From positions 1-22,650 of the IMG/VR virus record IMGVR_UViG_3300022902_000084: a DNA stretch of 22,650 bases; one strand, written 5' to 3'. A program made the translations under genes and the position numbers. The notes beneath the pieces are model-generated. The model was given only the letters and a program-made list of their open reading frames with translations. It had not been told where the DNA came from and did not search any database. Shown here one piece after another: positions 1 to 7,193 of the stretch. The first letter of the stretch is position 1. Each line of letters starts with the position of its first letter. The DNA is from a virus.

Positions 1-11
1 ACGACTAGCCC

Positions 12-1574
12 ATGCACATCGATCGCATGTACACCACCCGCGGGCAGCTCGTCACGCCCAACCCCGTGCAGTGGTGGATTCTCGAGGCGTTCAGATCCTC
101 GCGCGTGTTCGACATCCTCGTCAGCGGTGGCCTAGGCGGTGGCAAGACGGCGGTAGGCGCGCAGGCACTCGTCGAGACGGCAGCGCAAAACGCCAACATC
201 ACCGACGGTGCGCCGCTCAGGTACGGCATCGTCTCGCCGAGTTTCAGCCAGCTCAACCGCGTGACGCTGGAGGCGTTCAGGGGAGTGTGGAACGCCATGA
301 ACGATCAGAAGGGTTCGTCACCGCAGGCTTTCTCCGCATGCGACAGCGTGATCCGGTGGGACAAAAAAGAGTGCATCATCTACACGAAGCTCGGCGCGGA
401 GTTCGTGTACGGCACAGGCGACAACGCAGCCCGCGCGCTTGAGGGAAGCGAGTTGACCGCGGCGTGGGTCGACGAACCGGCGCTGTGCAAGGAAGAGACG
501 CAGGCGCGCATCCGCGAGCGCTTCCGCCAAAACGTGTTCGGGCCGACGGGCGCCACGATTCAGGGCATCATATCCACCGGCACGCCTCGCCCGGGATGGT
601 CCCTCGCGTGGCTGCACAAGACGTTCGGCAACCTCGACGACTACACCCCCAACGGGCTGCGCAAGTGCCGCGTAGCGCTGCCTACGCGCTTGAATCTGCC
701 CAACCTGCGGCCGGGGTACCTCGACGAACTCCGCAGCATGTACAGCCCGCGCATGATGGAGGCGATGCTCGAGGGCAAGTTCGTCGTGCTCACAGGCGCC
801 GTCTATCCCGATTGGGGCGAGGGCAGCGCCGTAGACTACATCCACGATCCCAAGCGCGAAGTCATCATCGGGCTAGATCCCGGCTACCGCCGTGCGGCGT
901 GGATCTGCACGCAGCCGACGCACGCGTACCAAGCCGGGCTCCCGCTGATCGGGACCGAGGGCTGGACGATCTTTGACGAGATCATCACAGCCGACACCGA
1001 CACCGAGCGGCAGACGCTGCAGTTACTCCAAAAGCCGTGGATGAAGGGCCGTACCACCATCACGATCGCCCACGATCCCGCAGGCGTGGCGAAGCAAAGC
1101 GCCGTGGGCAAGTCGGACATGGACATCATCAAAGACACGTGCCGCAAGGCGGGCGTCAACGTCGTGTTTAGTTGCTCCCGCAAGCCCGAAGACCACGCGA
1201 TCCAGGCGAGGTGCGAGCGCCTACGCGCGCTGATCAAGTCGGCTGACGGCGTGCAGAAGATGACGATCGCGAGGCCGATGCAACGCAGGCAGTACACGCC
1301 GGGCGAGGATGGGCGCAAGTCGGTGGGGATCTACGAATCGCTGCTTGAGCAGCCGTTCAAGGACGGCAAGGACATCCCAGACGACTCGACGGTGTGGAAG
1401 CCGTGGACGCACTCGGGAGACGCGCTGGGCTACCTCGCGGTGTTCGTGGCGCCGATCTTCGCGCACGACGATCAGGGGTGGAAGGACGCGGCTGAGGAAG
1501 GGTATGAGGAGCGGGCGTTGGGTGGTGAGATGGGCGACTTCGGTGGGGATGGGTTCGGGGTGGCTGACTTCTAG
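12..1574 (+). CDS. terL: Terminase large subunit (packaging ATPase and nuclease)
   Basis: This 520-residue protein is the phage DNA packaging motor: it hydrolyses ATP to push DNA through the portal and cuts the genome at the ends of packaging. The N-terminal ATPase half shows a Walker A motif, GGLGGGKT (residues 39-46), a Walker B motif AAWVDE ending at E155, and an STGTP coupling motif near 188-192. The C-terminal RNase H-like nuclease half shows the expected acidic residues D289 (GLDPG), D355 (AHDPAG) and D470 (SGDALGY). The length is normal for the family and no key residue is missing. The ATG at 12 is used because it gives the full N-terminus; a TAG at 6-8 could end an upstream gene such as a small terminase, outside the window. 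The tail after residue 485 is glycine- and acid-rich and probably disordered. Confidence 0.95.
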   Translation: MHIDRMYTTRGQLVTPNPVQWWILEAFRSSRVFDILVSGGLGGGKTAVGAQALVETAAQNANITDGAPLRYGIVSPSFSQLNRVTLEAFRGVWNAMNDQKGSSPQAFSACDSVIRWDKKECIIYTKLGAEFVYGTGDNAARALEGSELTAAWVDEPALCKEETQARIRERFRQNVFGPTGATIQGIISTGTPRPGWSLAWLHKTFGNLDDYTPNGLRKCRVALPTRLNLPNLRPGYLDELRSMYSPRMMEAMLEGKFVVLTGAVYPDWGEGSAVDYIHDPKREVIIGLDPGYRRAAWICTQPTHAYQAGLPLIGTEGWTIFDEIITADTDTERQTLQLLQKPWMKGRTTITIAHDPAGVAKQSAVGKSDMDIIKDTCRKAGVNVVFSCSRKPEDHAIQARCERLRALIKSADGVQKMTIARPMQRRQYTPGEDGRKSVGIYESLLEQPFKDGKDIPDDSTVWKPWTHSGDALGYLAVFVAPIFAHDDQGWKDAAEEGYEERALGGEMGDFGGDGFGVADF

Positions 1575-1603
1575 TTGACGCGCCGATCCTCGTGCCCCAT
1601 ACT
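1575..1603 (+). promoter_or_regulatory. Candidate sigma70-type promoter
   Basis: Directly after the terminase stop codon there is TTGACG (1575-1580, 5 of 6 to the -35 consensus), a 17-base spacer, then CATACT (1598-1603, 4 of 6 to the -10 consensus). Transcription would begin near 1610, at the left arm of the inverted repeat at 1611-1675. It would drive the ParB-like gene. Seen by eye only; a match of this quality can occur by chance. Confidence 0.45.
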
Positions 1604-1610
1604 TCCCCCC

Positions 1611-1675
1611 GTGAGTCCCGAAACAACCCCACATTCGATTTCGTCGCCCGTCGCTTCGGCGCCTTCGGGACTCAC
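1611..1675 (+). repeat. 12-bp perfect inverted repeat, possible leader stem-loop or operator
   Basis: GTGAGTCCCGAA at 1611-1622 is the exact reverse complement of TTCGGGACTCAC at 1664-1675, with 41 bases between. Inside lies a small CGC-TTCG-GCG hairpin (1652-1661) with a UUCG loop. The left arm starts where transcription from the candidate promoter would begin, so in RNA this would be a 5' stem-loop about 27 bases before the ribosome binding site at 1703-1707. It could also be a protein-binding site in DNA. There is no T-run after it, so it does not look like a standard terminator. Confidence 0.6.
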
Positions 1676-1711
1676 ACGTCGGAGCGGCGGCGGCGATTTG
1701 TGGGAGGCATC

Positions 1712-2578
1712 GTGCCATCTTCCGTAAAGTACAGAGAAGCTGCAGCGTCCATCGAGGTGGTTACGCCCGATCAAGCGTCGGGCATGCTCAGGAGAAACAC
1801 AGGGAACCGTCCGCTGAATGAGGCGCGGGCAATGGCGCTAGCGCAAGCCATCATGCGCGGCGAGTGGGTGTTCAACGCGCAGAGCGTAGCGGTAGGTACG
1901 GATGGGCGACTTCTCGACGGACAGCACCGCCTGCGGGCGATCGAGATCAGCGGCATCGGCGTGCCGCTGCTGGTATGCAGGGGGCTCCCCCTGCTGGCGA
2001 TGCGAACAATCGACATCGGCGCGAAGCGCACGAACGGCAACATGCTGCGGGTGCTGCGCGGGATGAAGAGCGCGAATCAGGTGGCAACGGCGGTCGGGCA
2101 CCTGTACAGGCTCCTGATCGGGCCATCGGCGCTCACGAGGTACCAGATCCCAACGCCAACCGAAGTCGACAGCCTCATCGACGAGTATCCTGACGTCATC
2201 GCCGGGGTGGAGGTGTACAGAACCGCAGCGTTCCGCAGGCTCACGAAGAGGACAGGCGCGTTCGCAGCCCTCTACGCTCTTACGATGCCGACGCTCCCGG
2301 GCGAAACGGCGGAGTTCGCATCGCAACTCGTGAAGGGCGTTGATGTCGCGTCCCCCGTCGCGCACCTGCGGAACTTCGCGCTGGACATCAGGTTGAAAGA
2401 GAGCAGCAAGATGGGCACCTATCGGCGCGTGCCGAACAAGCAATTCATCGGGTGCATGATCAAGGCGTGGAACACGTTCGCGCAGGGGAACGAGATGAAG
2501 CGCCTCTTCATGACGAAGAGGGAGAAGTTTCCCGCCATCGTCGGCGGCCCGGGGTGGACTGCGCCCAACGGGGACTAG
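1712..2578 (+). CDS. ParB-like domain phage protein
   Basis: A 288-residue protein with a ParB/Srx-like N-terminal domain: the sequence around residues 67-76 reads LLDGQHRLRA, matching the GxHRxxA signature, preceded by a GEW motif (50-52) and followed by IDIGAKRT (100-107), a combination common in phage proteins of this kind. Its role is unknown; relatives are assigned to DNA binding or weak nuclease activity on fold alone. The GTG at 1712 is chosen because GGAGG (1703-1707) lies four bases before it. The frame is open back to a GTG at 1592, but that extension runs through the promoter and inverted repeat, has no ribosome site and reads like non-coding sequence. The gene lies between terminase and portal and ends on a CTAG shared with the reverse-strand gene. 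Residues 120-288 are mainly helical in appearance and not recognised. Confidence 0.75.
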   Translation: MPSSVKYREAAASIEVVTPDQASGMLRRNTGNRPLNEARAMALAQAIMRGEWVFNAQSVAVGTDGRLLDGQHRLRAIEISGIGVPLLVCRGLPLLAMRTIDIGAKRTNGNMLRVLRGMKSANQVATAVGHLYRLLIGPSALTRYQIPTPTEVDSLIDEYPDVIAGVEVYRTAAFRRLTKRTGAFAALYALTMPTLPGETAEFASQLVKGVDVASPVAHLRNFALDIRLKESSKMGTYRRVPNKQFIGCMIKAWNTFAQGNEMKRLFMTKREKFPAIVGGPGWTAPNGD

Positions 2579-2805
2579 TCCATATCCGCCATCGGGGCGA
2601 CTATCCCGATCGTGATCACCCCTCGCTCGCCTACCCCCGAATCCTCGTCGAAAAGATCAAGCAACGCGCGCGCGATTGCGCGGCGGCAGAAGACAGGCGT
2701 TGCCTCGTTGGCTAAGATTGCATCGACAGATCTGATGTAGGCTGCGAAGTCTGCCAGGGAAGGGAACGGATCTTCATCCACTACCAACCCCGCCCACAGG
2801 CGCAC
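2575..2805 (-). CDS. Small hypothetical protein, second gene of reverse-strand pair
   Basis: A short reverse-strand frame of unknown function, about 76 residues from the GTG at 2805, which has a GGAG seven bases upstream on its strand. Other possible starts are GTG at 2781 (8-base overlap with the preceding gene) and ATG at 2850. The protein has one likely amphipathic helix (FPSLADFAAYIRSVDAILA) then a second segment with CRRAIARALLDLF, and ends MADMD. No family is recognised. It overlaps the end of the ribbon-helix-helix gene, so the two are probably co-translated, and its stop codon shares CTAG with the convergent ParB-like gene. The pairing resembles the gene order of many toxin-antitoxin or repressor-partner pairs, but nothing in the sequence proves that. 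It might also be a chance open frame. Confidence 0.5.
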   Translation of the reverse strand: MRLWAGLVVDEDPFPSLADFAAYIRSVDAILANEATPVFCRRAIARALLDLFDEDSGVGERGVITIGIVAPMADMD

Positions 2806-2986
2806 CGCTGCACTCCACCTCAAGCGCCCGCAAGCCCCGCTCCATCGCAAGCCGCAGCACCTTCGTTCGGCTCGACTTCGCCCACCTGTTCATCTCGTGA
2901 TAGCGGGCCACTGACGACACCATCGCGCTCGCCCTTGCCACGTGTTCACGCTGGATCTTGATCGGCATCGTGTCGTCGAATTCCAT
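2774..2986 (-). CDS. Probable ribbon-helix-helix DNA-binding protein
   Basis: A 70-residue protein with the build of a ribbon-helix-helix (Arc/MetJ-like) regulator: a short beta segment around MPIKIQ (7-12), a first helix (about 14-30), a turn near KSSR, and a second helix with VLRLAMERGLRALE (43-56), which is very typical of this fold. Such proteins dimerise and bind short repeated operators, often repressing their own promoter. The ATG at 2986 is chosen because its strand carries GGAGGG five bases upstream (plus-strand 2992-2997); an in-frame ATG at 3037 would put the operator-like repeats inside the coding region. It is transcribed against all surrounding virion genes and overlaps a second small gene at its 3' end. 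A candidate promoter and operator cluster lie just upstream. The DNA-binding role is inferred from sequence pattern only. Confidence 0.65.
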   Translation of the reverse strand: MEFDDTMPIKIQREHVARASAMVSSVARYHEMNRWAKSSRTKVLRLAMERGLRALEVECSGAPVGGVGSG

Positions 2987-3007
2987 GGGCGCCCTCCAAA
3001 AAACCAA

Positions 3008-3060
3008 GCGGTAACCGCCCGCGGTTATTCCGCGCACCCATCATAGCACGCGGGTAACGC
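3008..3060. promoter_or_regulatory. Cluster of operator-like palindromes
   Basis: Related short palindromes lie between the reverse-strand regulator gene and the portal gene: GCGGTAACCGC (3008-3018), GCGGTTATTCCGC (3021-3033) and GCGGGTAACGC (3050-3060). The first two overlap a perfect 7+7 inverted repeat with a 2-base spacer, TAACCGC-CC-GCGGTTA (3012-3027). The spacing and half-site repetition are what a ribbon-helix-helix dimer usually binds. The sites flank and lie inside the candidate promoter on the minus strand, so autorepression is a reasonable guess. Confidence 0.5.
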
Positions 3061-3069
3061 TATCCCCAA
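3040..3069 (-). promoter_or_regulatory. Candidate promoter for the reverse-strand pair
   Basis: On the minus strand TATGAT (plus 3045-3040, 5 of 6 to the -10 consensus) is preceded by an 18-base spacer and TTGGGG (3069-3064, a weak -35). Transcription would start near 3033 and run through the operator-like repeats to the ribosome binding site at 2997-2992. The -35 overlaps the portal start codon, so this promoter could interfere with portal expression. Confidence 0.4.
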
Positions 3070-5582
3070 TGGCAGCCGCCACCGTCACCCGCCACGTTCA
3101 CACGAGGCGAGCATCCTCACCACCCGCGCGCAAGCGGCAGCGCCCCTCCATGCGGATCTATGAAGACGGCGACGCGTTCGCCGAGTTGGAGCGCAGGGAG
3201 TCCAACGGCCAGCCCATCGGGTGGAGCGGCACGGAACTCGCGGGCGGATACTTCACCGGCGTCGATCCCAACGCCGAGATCGACAACGACGCATGGCTCG
3301 GCGACACGTCTGCACCCGGCTTCGGCGAGCAGATGGCCAAGGAAGACGGCGAGGTAGGCGCGTCCGTTGACGAGTGGATGGAGGCGGTCCAGAACGCCCC
3401 GTGGACGGTGCAGCCGGGAGACGCCGACGACCCGCAGCAGCACATGATGGCCGAGTTCATCCGCCGCATGCTGTTTGAGGTGAGCGAGACGAGTTGGGAG
3501 ACGAATAGCCGTCACCTAGCGCGCTCCGTGCTGTGGGGCTGCTCACCGTCTGAGATCGTTACCGGGTACGTCAGCGACGACGAGACGCCGGTGTATGAGC
3601 AGGTCAAAGAGCCGGGCCGCATGGCGAAGTGGACGCCTACCGGGCAGTTCGATCGCGGTCACTACGTGCTCACGGACCTCGCCCCGCGGTCGCCAGCATC
3701 CATCGAGCGGTGGTTGCAGGACAAGGAAACGGGCCGATTCGCAGGCATCGAGCAGATCGGCCGCATGGACGACACCACGGGGCTAGGTACAGGGAACATC
3801 GAGATCCCCGCCGATCGCCTCGTGCTGGTGACGTACGGCGGTGACTCCGGCAACTGGCAAGGCGTGAGCCGCTACCGCCCCGCATACATCCTGTGGAAGG
3901 CCCGCAAGGTGCTTCTGCGGATGCACGTGATCGCCGCTGAGAGATTCGGCGTAGGCGTCCCGAACGCCAAGGTAGTAGCCAAGCCCGGCGAGGTGGATGA
4001 CAAGACGCTGCGCGACAACTGGGCCAGCGTCAAGCGCATGGTGGCCCGCTATCGCGGCGGCTCGCAGGCATGGATCGCCACGCCCTACGGGATCGACGTC
4101 GACATCATGGACACGGCGCTTCCCGCCGCAGACGCGATCCTCAAGCTGTATCAGGCGCTGAGCACCGAGATCCACATCATCGGGCAGACGCAGCATCTGG
4201 TGCAGGGTACGCAGTCCGGCAGCGGTGGCCTCGGCACGCAGGGCCTTCGCGATGGCCAGTCCAGCGACTTCCGCAACACGATCAATCCGCTACTCGACAG
4301 CATCGCCCGCGAGACAAACCGCCGACTCGTCAAGCCGCTGATCGATCTCAACTGGGAAGGCGTACGCACGTACCCGTTTCTCCAGGTGGGTGACGCCGCA
4401 CAGCAGAGCGTCAAGGAACAGCTCGAGGCTTACGAGATCGGCGTGCGCTCGCGTGCGCTGACGCCGCAGCCCGAAGACGAAGACTTTTTCCGGCAAGAGT
4501 CTGGGTTGCCCGTTCGTGTCGAAGTTGAGGCCGAAGAGGAGCCGGACGAAGATCCCGACGACGACACCACCGACGAGCCCGAACAGCTCGCCGAGTGCGC
4601 ATGCGGCTGCGGTGGCGTGGACATGTTCGCCGACATGCCCTTTGAGGCCGAGCAGGGTCGAGGCGCCGAGCGCGTGCGGCAACTCGCCGAGTCGAAATTC
4701 GACGACCGATCGAGTCGCGTGGCCCGTGAAGACGCCATCACCAGGATCTCGGTGGACACGCACAACACGATCCGCCGTCGCGTGCTCGAGCCGTATCTAG
4801 AGAAGATCGCGCCCGCGCTCGCGAGCGGTGACGCCGCTGCCATCGCAAGGACGCCGCTACCAGGCAAGCCCGCCCTCGTTCGCACGCTGCGCGACGGGTA
4901 CCAGGACGTGCGGCAGTTGGGAAAGGCGGAAGTCAAGCGCGAGACGAAGCGGATGAGCAAAGATCCCGACTTCGCCGCCGACATCGCCGAGGCAATGGCC
5001 GAGTGGGCGCAGGACAACCCGTCGCTCTTCGCCGACAACCCCAGCGGGCAAGCCAACTCGGTCGACGACATCGTGCGCAAGGCGGGCGAGATCGTAAAGA
5101 AGATCGGCCTGATCGCCACGACCACCGCGTCCATGCTGTTCGGCCAAGTCGACGCCACGATCAACAGCTATCTGCAGCAGGTGCCCGTCAACGAGTGGGT
5201 GCCGTCCGCGATCATGGAGCGGGTGCAGTCCGTCATCACGCCGCGCACCATCGCAAGCGACGCAGTGATCCAGGACTCCAACAGCGTCTACAGCGTCGGC
5301 AGAGCCGAACAGGGGCGCATCGAGGGTGCTGGGACTGTCGTCTATACCGTGAACCCTGAGATCGGCATCAGCGGCCCTCACGTCGTGTGCGTCGAGTGCG
5401 AGGCGACGGCAGCGAGCGCGGCGAATCCGGCCGAGGTGGGAACGCCTCAAGAGGAACAGCTCATGGCGCCGAATCCGCTGTGTTTGTCCACGCTTAGCGG
5501 CGTGAACAACTGCTGGTGCACGCTGATCTATCTCTCCACAACGAGCACGGCGGACGCGGCCGATGCGGCGGGGCTGGCATGA
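3069..5582 (+). CDS. Portal protein fused to MuF-like head morphogenesis domain
   Basis: An 837-residue protein joining two usually separate head proteins. Residues about 60-480 match the Mu gp29-like (DUF935) portal: VDEWMEAVQNAPWTVQP near 100-116, then the portal core, ending with LTPQPEDEDFFRQESGLP (464-481). The portal forms the ring through which DNA enters and to which the tail attaches. An acidic linker (486-507) and a CACGCG cluster (510-515) follow. Residues about 530-825 resemble the SPP1 gp7/Mu gpF family, ending with CVEC (774-777), C805 and NCWCTLIY (814-821), the usual cysteine-rich MuF end. That domain normally sits inside the procapsid near the portal. The ATG at 3069 has no clear ribosome site; the ATG at 3150 (residue 28) is an alternative and the basic first 27 residues may be dispensable. 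The stop overlaps the next start by four bases (ATGA). Confidence 0.88.
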   Translation: MAAATVTRHVHTRRASSPPARKRQRPSMRIYEDGDAFAELERRESNGQPIGWSGTELAGGYFTGVDPNAEIDNDAWLGDTSAPGFGEQMAKEDGEVGASVDEWMEAVQNAPWTVQPGDADDPQQHMMAEFIRRMLFEVSETSWETNSRHLARSVLWGCSPSEIVTGYVSDDETPVYEQVKEPGRMAKWTPTGQFDRGHYVLTDLAPRSPASIERWLQDKETGRFAGIEQIGRMDDTTGLGTGNIEIPADRLVLVTYGGDSGNWQGVSRYRPAYILWKARKVLLRMHVIAAERFGVGVPNAKVVAKPGEVDDKTLRDNWASVKRMVARYRGGSQAWIATPYGIDVDIMDTALPAADAILKLYQALSTEIHIIGQTQHLVQGTQSGSGGLGTQGLRDGQSSDFRNTINPLLDSIARETNRRLVKPLIDLNWEGVRTYPFLQVGDAAQQSVKEQLEAYEIGVRSRALTPQPEDEDFFRQESGLPVRVEVEAEEEPDEDPDDDTTDEPEQLAECACGCGGVDMFADMPFEAEQGRGAERVRQLAESKFDDRSSRVAREDAITRISVDTHNTIRRRVLEPYLEKIAPALASGDAAAIARTPLPGKPALVRTLRDGYQDVRQLGKAEVKRETKRMSKDPDFAADIAEAMAEWAQDNPSLFADNPSGQANSVDDIVRKAGEIVKKIGLIATTTASMLFGQVDATINSYLQQVPVNEWVPSAIMERVQSVITPRTIASDAVIQDSNSVYSVGRAEQGRIEGAGTVVYTVNPEIGISGPHVVCVECEATAASAANPAEVGTPQEEQLMAPNPLCLSTLSGVNNCWCTLIYLSTTSTADAADAAGLA

Positions 5583-6805
5583 CAGACACGACCACAGGGC
5601 CTTTTAGGATCGTTGCTCTCGCGCAACTCGGCGAAGGCGAAGACGCCAACACGCGCTGGCACACGATTCTGACGGTAGGCACGAAGCACGGGCGCCCGAT
5701 GGCTGGACCGTCCAAGGTCACCATCACGAAGGCGGATCTCGATGCGCTGGCAGCTGGCCGTGAGTCGTGCGATCTGCCGATCGATGTAAATCACGCTTTC
5801 GGCGCTGGCGACAACTCCGAAGAGAACACCGCCGCCCGCGGGTGGATCAAGGCGATCAAGCGCGTAGGCAAGGAATTGCGCGCGCTCGTCGAATGGACCG
5901 ACGAAGGCGCGGAGTTGATTCGCTCAAAGAAGTTCCGGTTTTTCAGCATCGAGTTGGGGACGAAATTCGATCAGGACAACGGAGACGCAGTAGGCCAGCG
6001 CGTCACAGGCGGCACGCTCGTCAATCACCCATTCTGGGATTTGCCTGCGCTCGCGCTCAGTGAGGGCGCCGCGCAGTTCATCGAAACCGAACAGGCCAGC
6101 ACTGACGCTGCGGAATCTACCGCGGAATCGGATGCCCCGGCCGCAAATGTGGAGGATTCGCAGATGACGGATCTCAAGTTGCTGTCCGAGGCATCGGGGC
6201 TGGACCTGACCGCGGACAACGCCAACAAGCTGCTCGCCGAACTGCGGGCCACGGCCGACAAGGTCGACGGTCTGGAGACCGAGCGCGACACGCTGAAGGC
6301 GGACAAGGAAACCCTCGCGGGTGAGATCGTGACGCTCAAGGCCACCAACGCCGAGAGCACCGCCGACGCGCAGAAGTACGCCGAGCGCATCGGCAAGATC
6401 GAGGCCGAGCTGGACGGCGAGCGCGAGCAGCGCGTGTTCGACCACGACCTCAAGCGCAACGCCGTGAGCAAGGCCGAAGCGGGCACCGCCGACGAACCCG
6501 GCATCGCGCGCAAGATCTACCGCACCGACGCGACCCTGTACTCCGAGGGCTACGGCGCTCGCGCGGACAACCACGTCACGGGCAACACCACCGGCCACGA
6601 CCGCAAGCCGGACAAGCCCGCCAAGGACAACACCAACGCCATCACCGAGCAGTCCGCTGCCGAGGTGTTCCTGTGCGAGAAGGCCGACGCCTACGCCGAG
6701 GAGCACGATGGCGTCAACTTCACCGCAGCGCTCGCCAAGTCGGTCGAAGCGCTCGGTACCGAGGGCATGCGCCTTCGCAACCTGATGTACGGGAAGGGGG
6801 CCTGA
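5579..6805 (+). CDS. Mu I-like prohead protease with C-terminal scaffold
   Basis: A 408-residue protein in the position and form of Mu gpI, the capsid maturation protease. The N-terminal 165 residues carry the family pattern: LPIDVNHAF with H72, AARGWIKAI (85-93), KKFRFFSIELG with S123, and GTLVNHPFWDLPAL (145-158). H72 and S123 are the best candidates for catalytic residues. After an Ala/Glu/Ser linker (168-194) comes a coiled-coil, highly charged region (about 205-285) typical of head scaffolds, rich in Glu, Lys and Asp. The start ATG overlaps the portal stop as ATGA, so translation is probably coupled. An internal in-frame start at 6164 with its own ribosome site would produce the scaffold alone. 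In related phages the scaffold is cleaved and lost as the capsid matures. Confidence 0.85.
   Translation: MTDTTTGPFRIVALAQLGEGEDANTRWHTILTVGTKHGRPMAGPSKVTITKADLDALAAGRESCDLPIDVNHAFGAGDNSEENTAARGWIKAIKRVGKELRALVEWTDEGAELIRSKKFRFFSIELGTKFDQDNGDAVGQRVTGGTLVNHPFWDLPALALSEGAAQFIETEQASTDAAESTAESDAPAANVEDSQMTDLKLLSEASGLDLTADNANKLLAELRATADKVDGLETERDTLKADKETLAGEIVTLKATNAESTADAQKYAERIGKIEAELDGEREQRVFDHDLKRNAVSKAEAGTADEPGIARKIYRTDATLYSEGYGARADNHVTGNTTGHDRKPDKPAKDNTNAITEQSAAEVFLCEKADAYAEEHDGVNFTAALAKSVEALGTEGMRLRNLMYGKGA
6164..6805 (+). CDS. Nested scaffold protein (internal start within the protease gene)
   Basis: An in-frame ATG at 6164 (residue 196 of the protease) is preceded by a strong GGAGG at 6151-6155 with an 8-base spacer, which is unexpected inside a coding region. 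It would yield a 213-residue protein starting MTDLKLLSEASG, comprising the coiled-coil region and the C-terminus but no protease. This is the arrangement of Mu I/Z and lambda C/Nu3, where the separate scaffold guides capsid assembly in excess over the protease. The start is inferred from the ribosome site and the family precedent. Confidence 0.65.
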   Translation: MTDLKLLSEASGLDLTADNANKLLAELRATADKVDGLETERDTLKADKETLAGEIVTLKATNAESTADAQKYAERIGKIEAELDGEREQRVFDHDLKRNAVSKAEAGTADEPGIARKIYRTDATLYSEGYGARADNHVTGNTTGHDRKPDKPAKDNTNAITEQSAAEVFLCEKADAYAEEHDGVNFTAALAKSVEALGTEGMRLRNLMYGKGA

Positions 6806-6806
6806 T

Positions 6807-7193
6807 ATGGCTCTGCGCGCAAGCCCGCGAGGGATGAGCGACACCACCATCGTTGACTGGATCTCCTCGCTCAACAACCTGTCGGGGCAGGAGTACCGGG
6901 TCGCGATGTACTCCGGTACCGGACTCATCATCGCCTCCACGACCGATGCGCCCGCGGGCATCATCAAGAACGGCGGCACCGACAGCGCCGTTCAGGTCAC
7001 GCTGCACGTCGGCGGCTACTCCGAGGGCGAGGCCGGTGGCGCGTTCTCCTTCGGCGAGATGCTGATCCCTGACTCGCAGGGCCGCCTCGTCGCTTCCATT
7101 TCCGCCGCCGAGCCGAAGGCCGCCATGGCTCTCGCCGACGCAAGCGCCGCCGGGCAGGTCATCCCGCTCAAGGTGCTCGGAGGGGCAATCTGA
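6807..7193 (+). CDS. Putative head decoration (capsid cement) protein
   Basis: A 128-residue protein between the scaffold and the major capsid gene, the normal place for a decoration protein. The middle resembles small beta-barrel capsid cement proteins: a segment near GTGLIIASTTDAPAGII (38-54) followed by VQVTLHVGGY, which fits the pattern 'value, then the future value is no longer new, then G' found in these proteins. Such proteins bind the outer capsid surface and stabilise it after expansion. The start at 6807 follows a GGAAGGGGG run; the stop overlaps the major capsid start by one base (TGATG), so the two are probably translated together at high level. Identification rests on position and general pattern, so it remains tentative. 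Confidence 0.6.
   Translation: MALRASPRGMSDTTIVDWISSLNNLSGQEYRVAMYSGTGLIIASTTDAPAGIIKNGGTDSAVQVTLHVGGYSEGEAGGAFSFGEMLIPDSQGRLVASISAAEPKAAMALADASAAGQVIPLKVLGGAI

Noticed and set aside
1-11. Possible end of an upstream gene (TAG at 6-8)
   Set aside because: Only two codons are visible, which is too little to support a feature.
1592-1711. Longer N-terminus of the ParB-like gene from GTG 1592
   Set aside because: It has no ribosome site and would encode the inverted repeat and promoter as protein; GTG 1712 has GGAGG in place.
2575-2986. Firm call of a toxin-antitoxin system for the reverse-strand pair
   Set aside because: Gene order and the regulator-like first protein fit, but the second protein matches no toxin I recognise. 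I kept it as a hypothesis only.
5924-6979. Long reverse-strand open frames (5924-6979, 7016-8221, 8146-9870, 10645-11403, 16056-17222)
   Set aside because: They are mirror-image frames of strong forward genes, kept open by high GC content. Their proteins are low-complexity and Arg/Val/Gly-rich with no recognisable motifs, and they lack ribosome sites.
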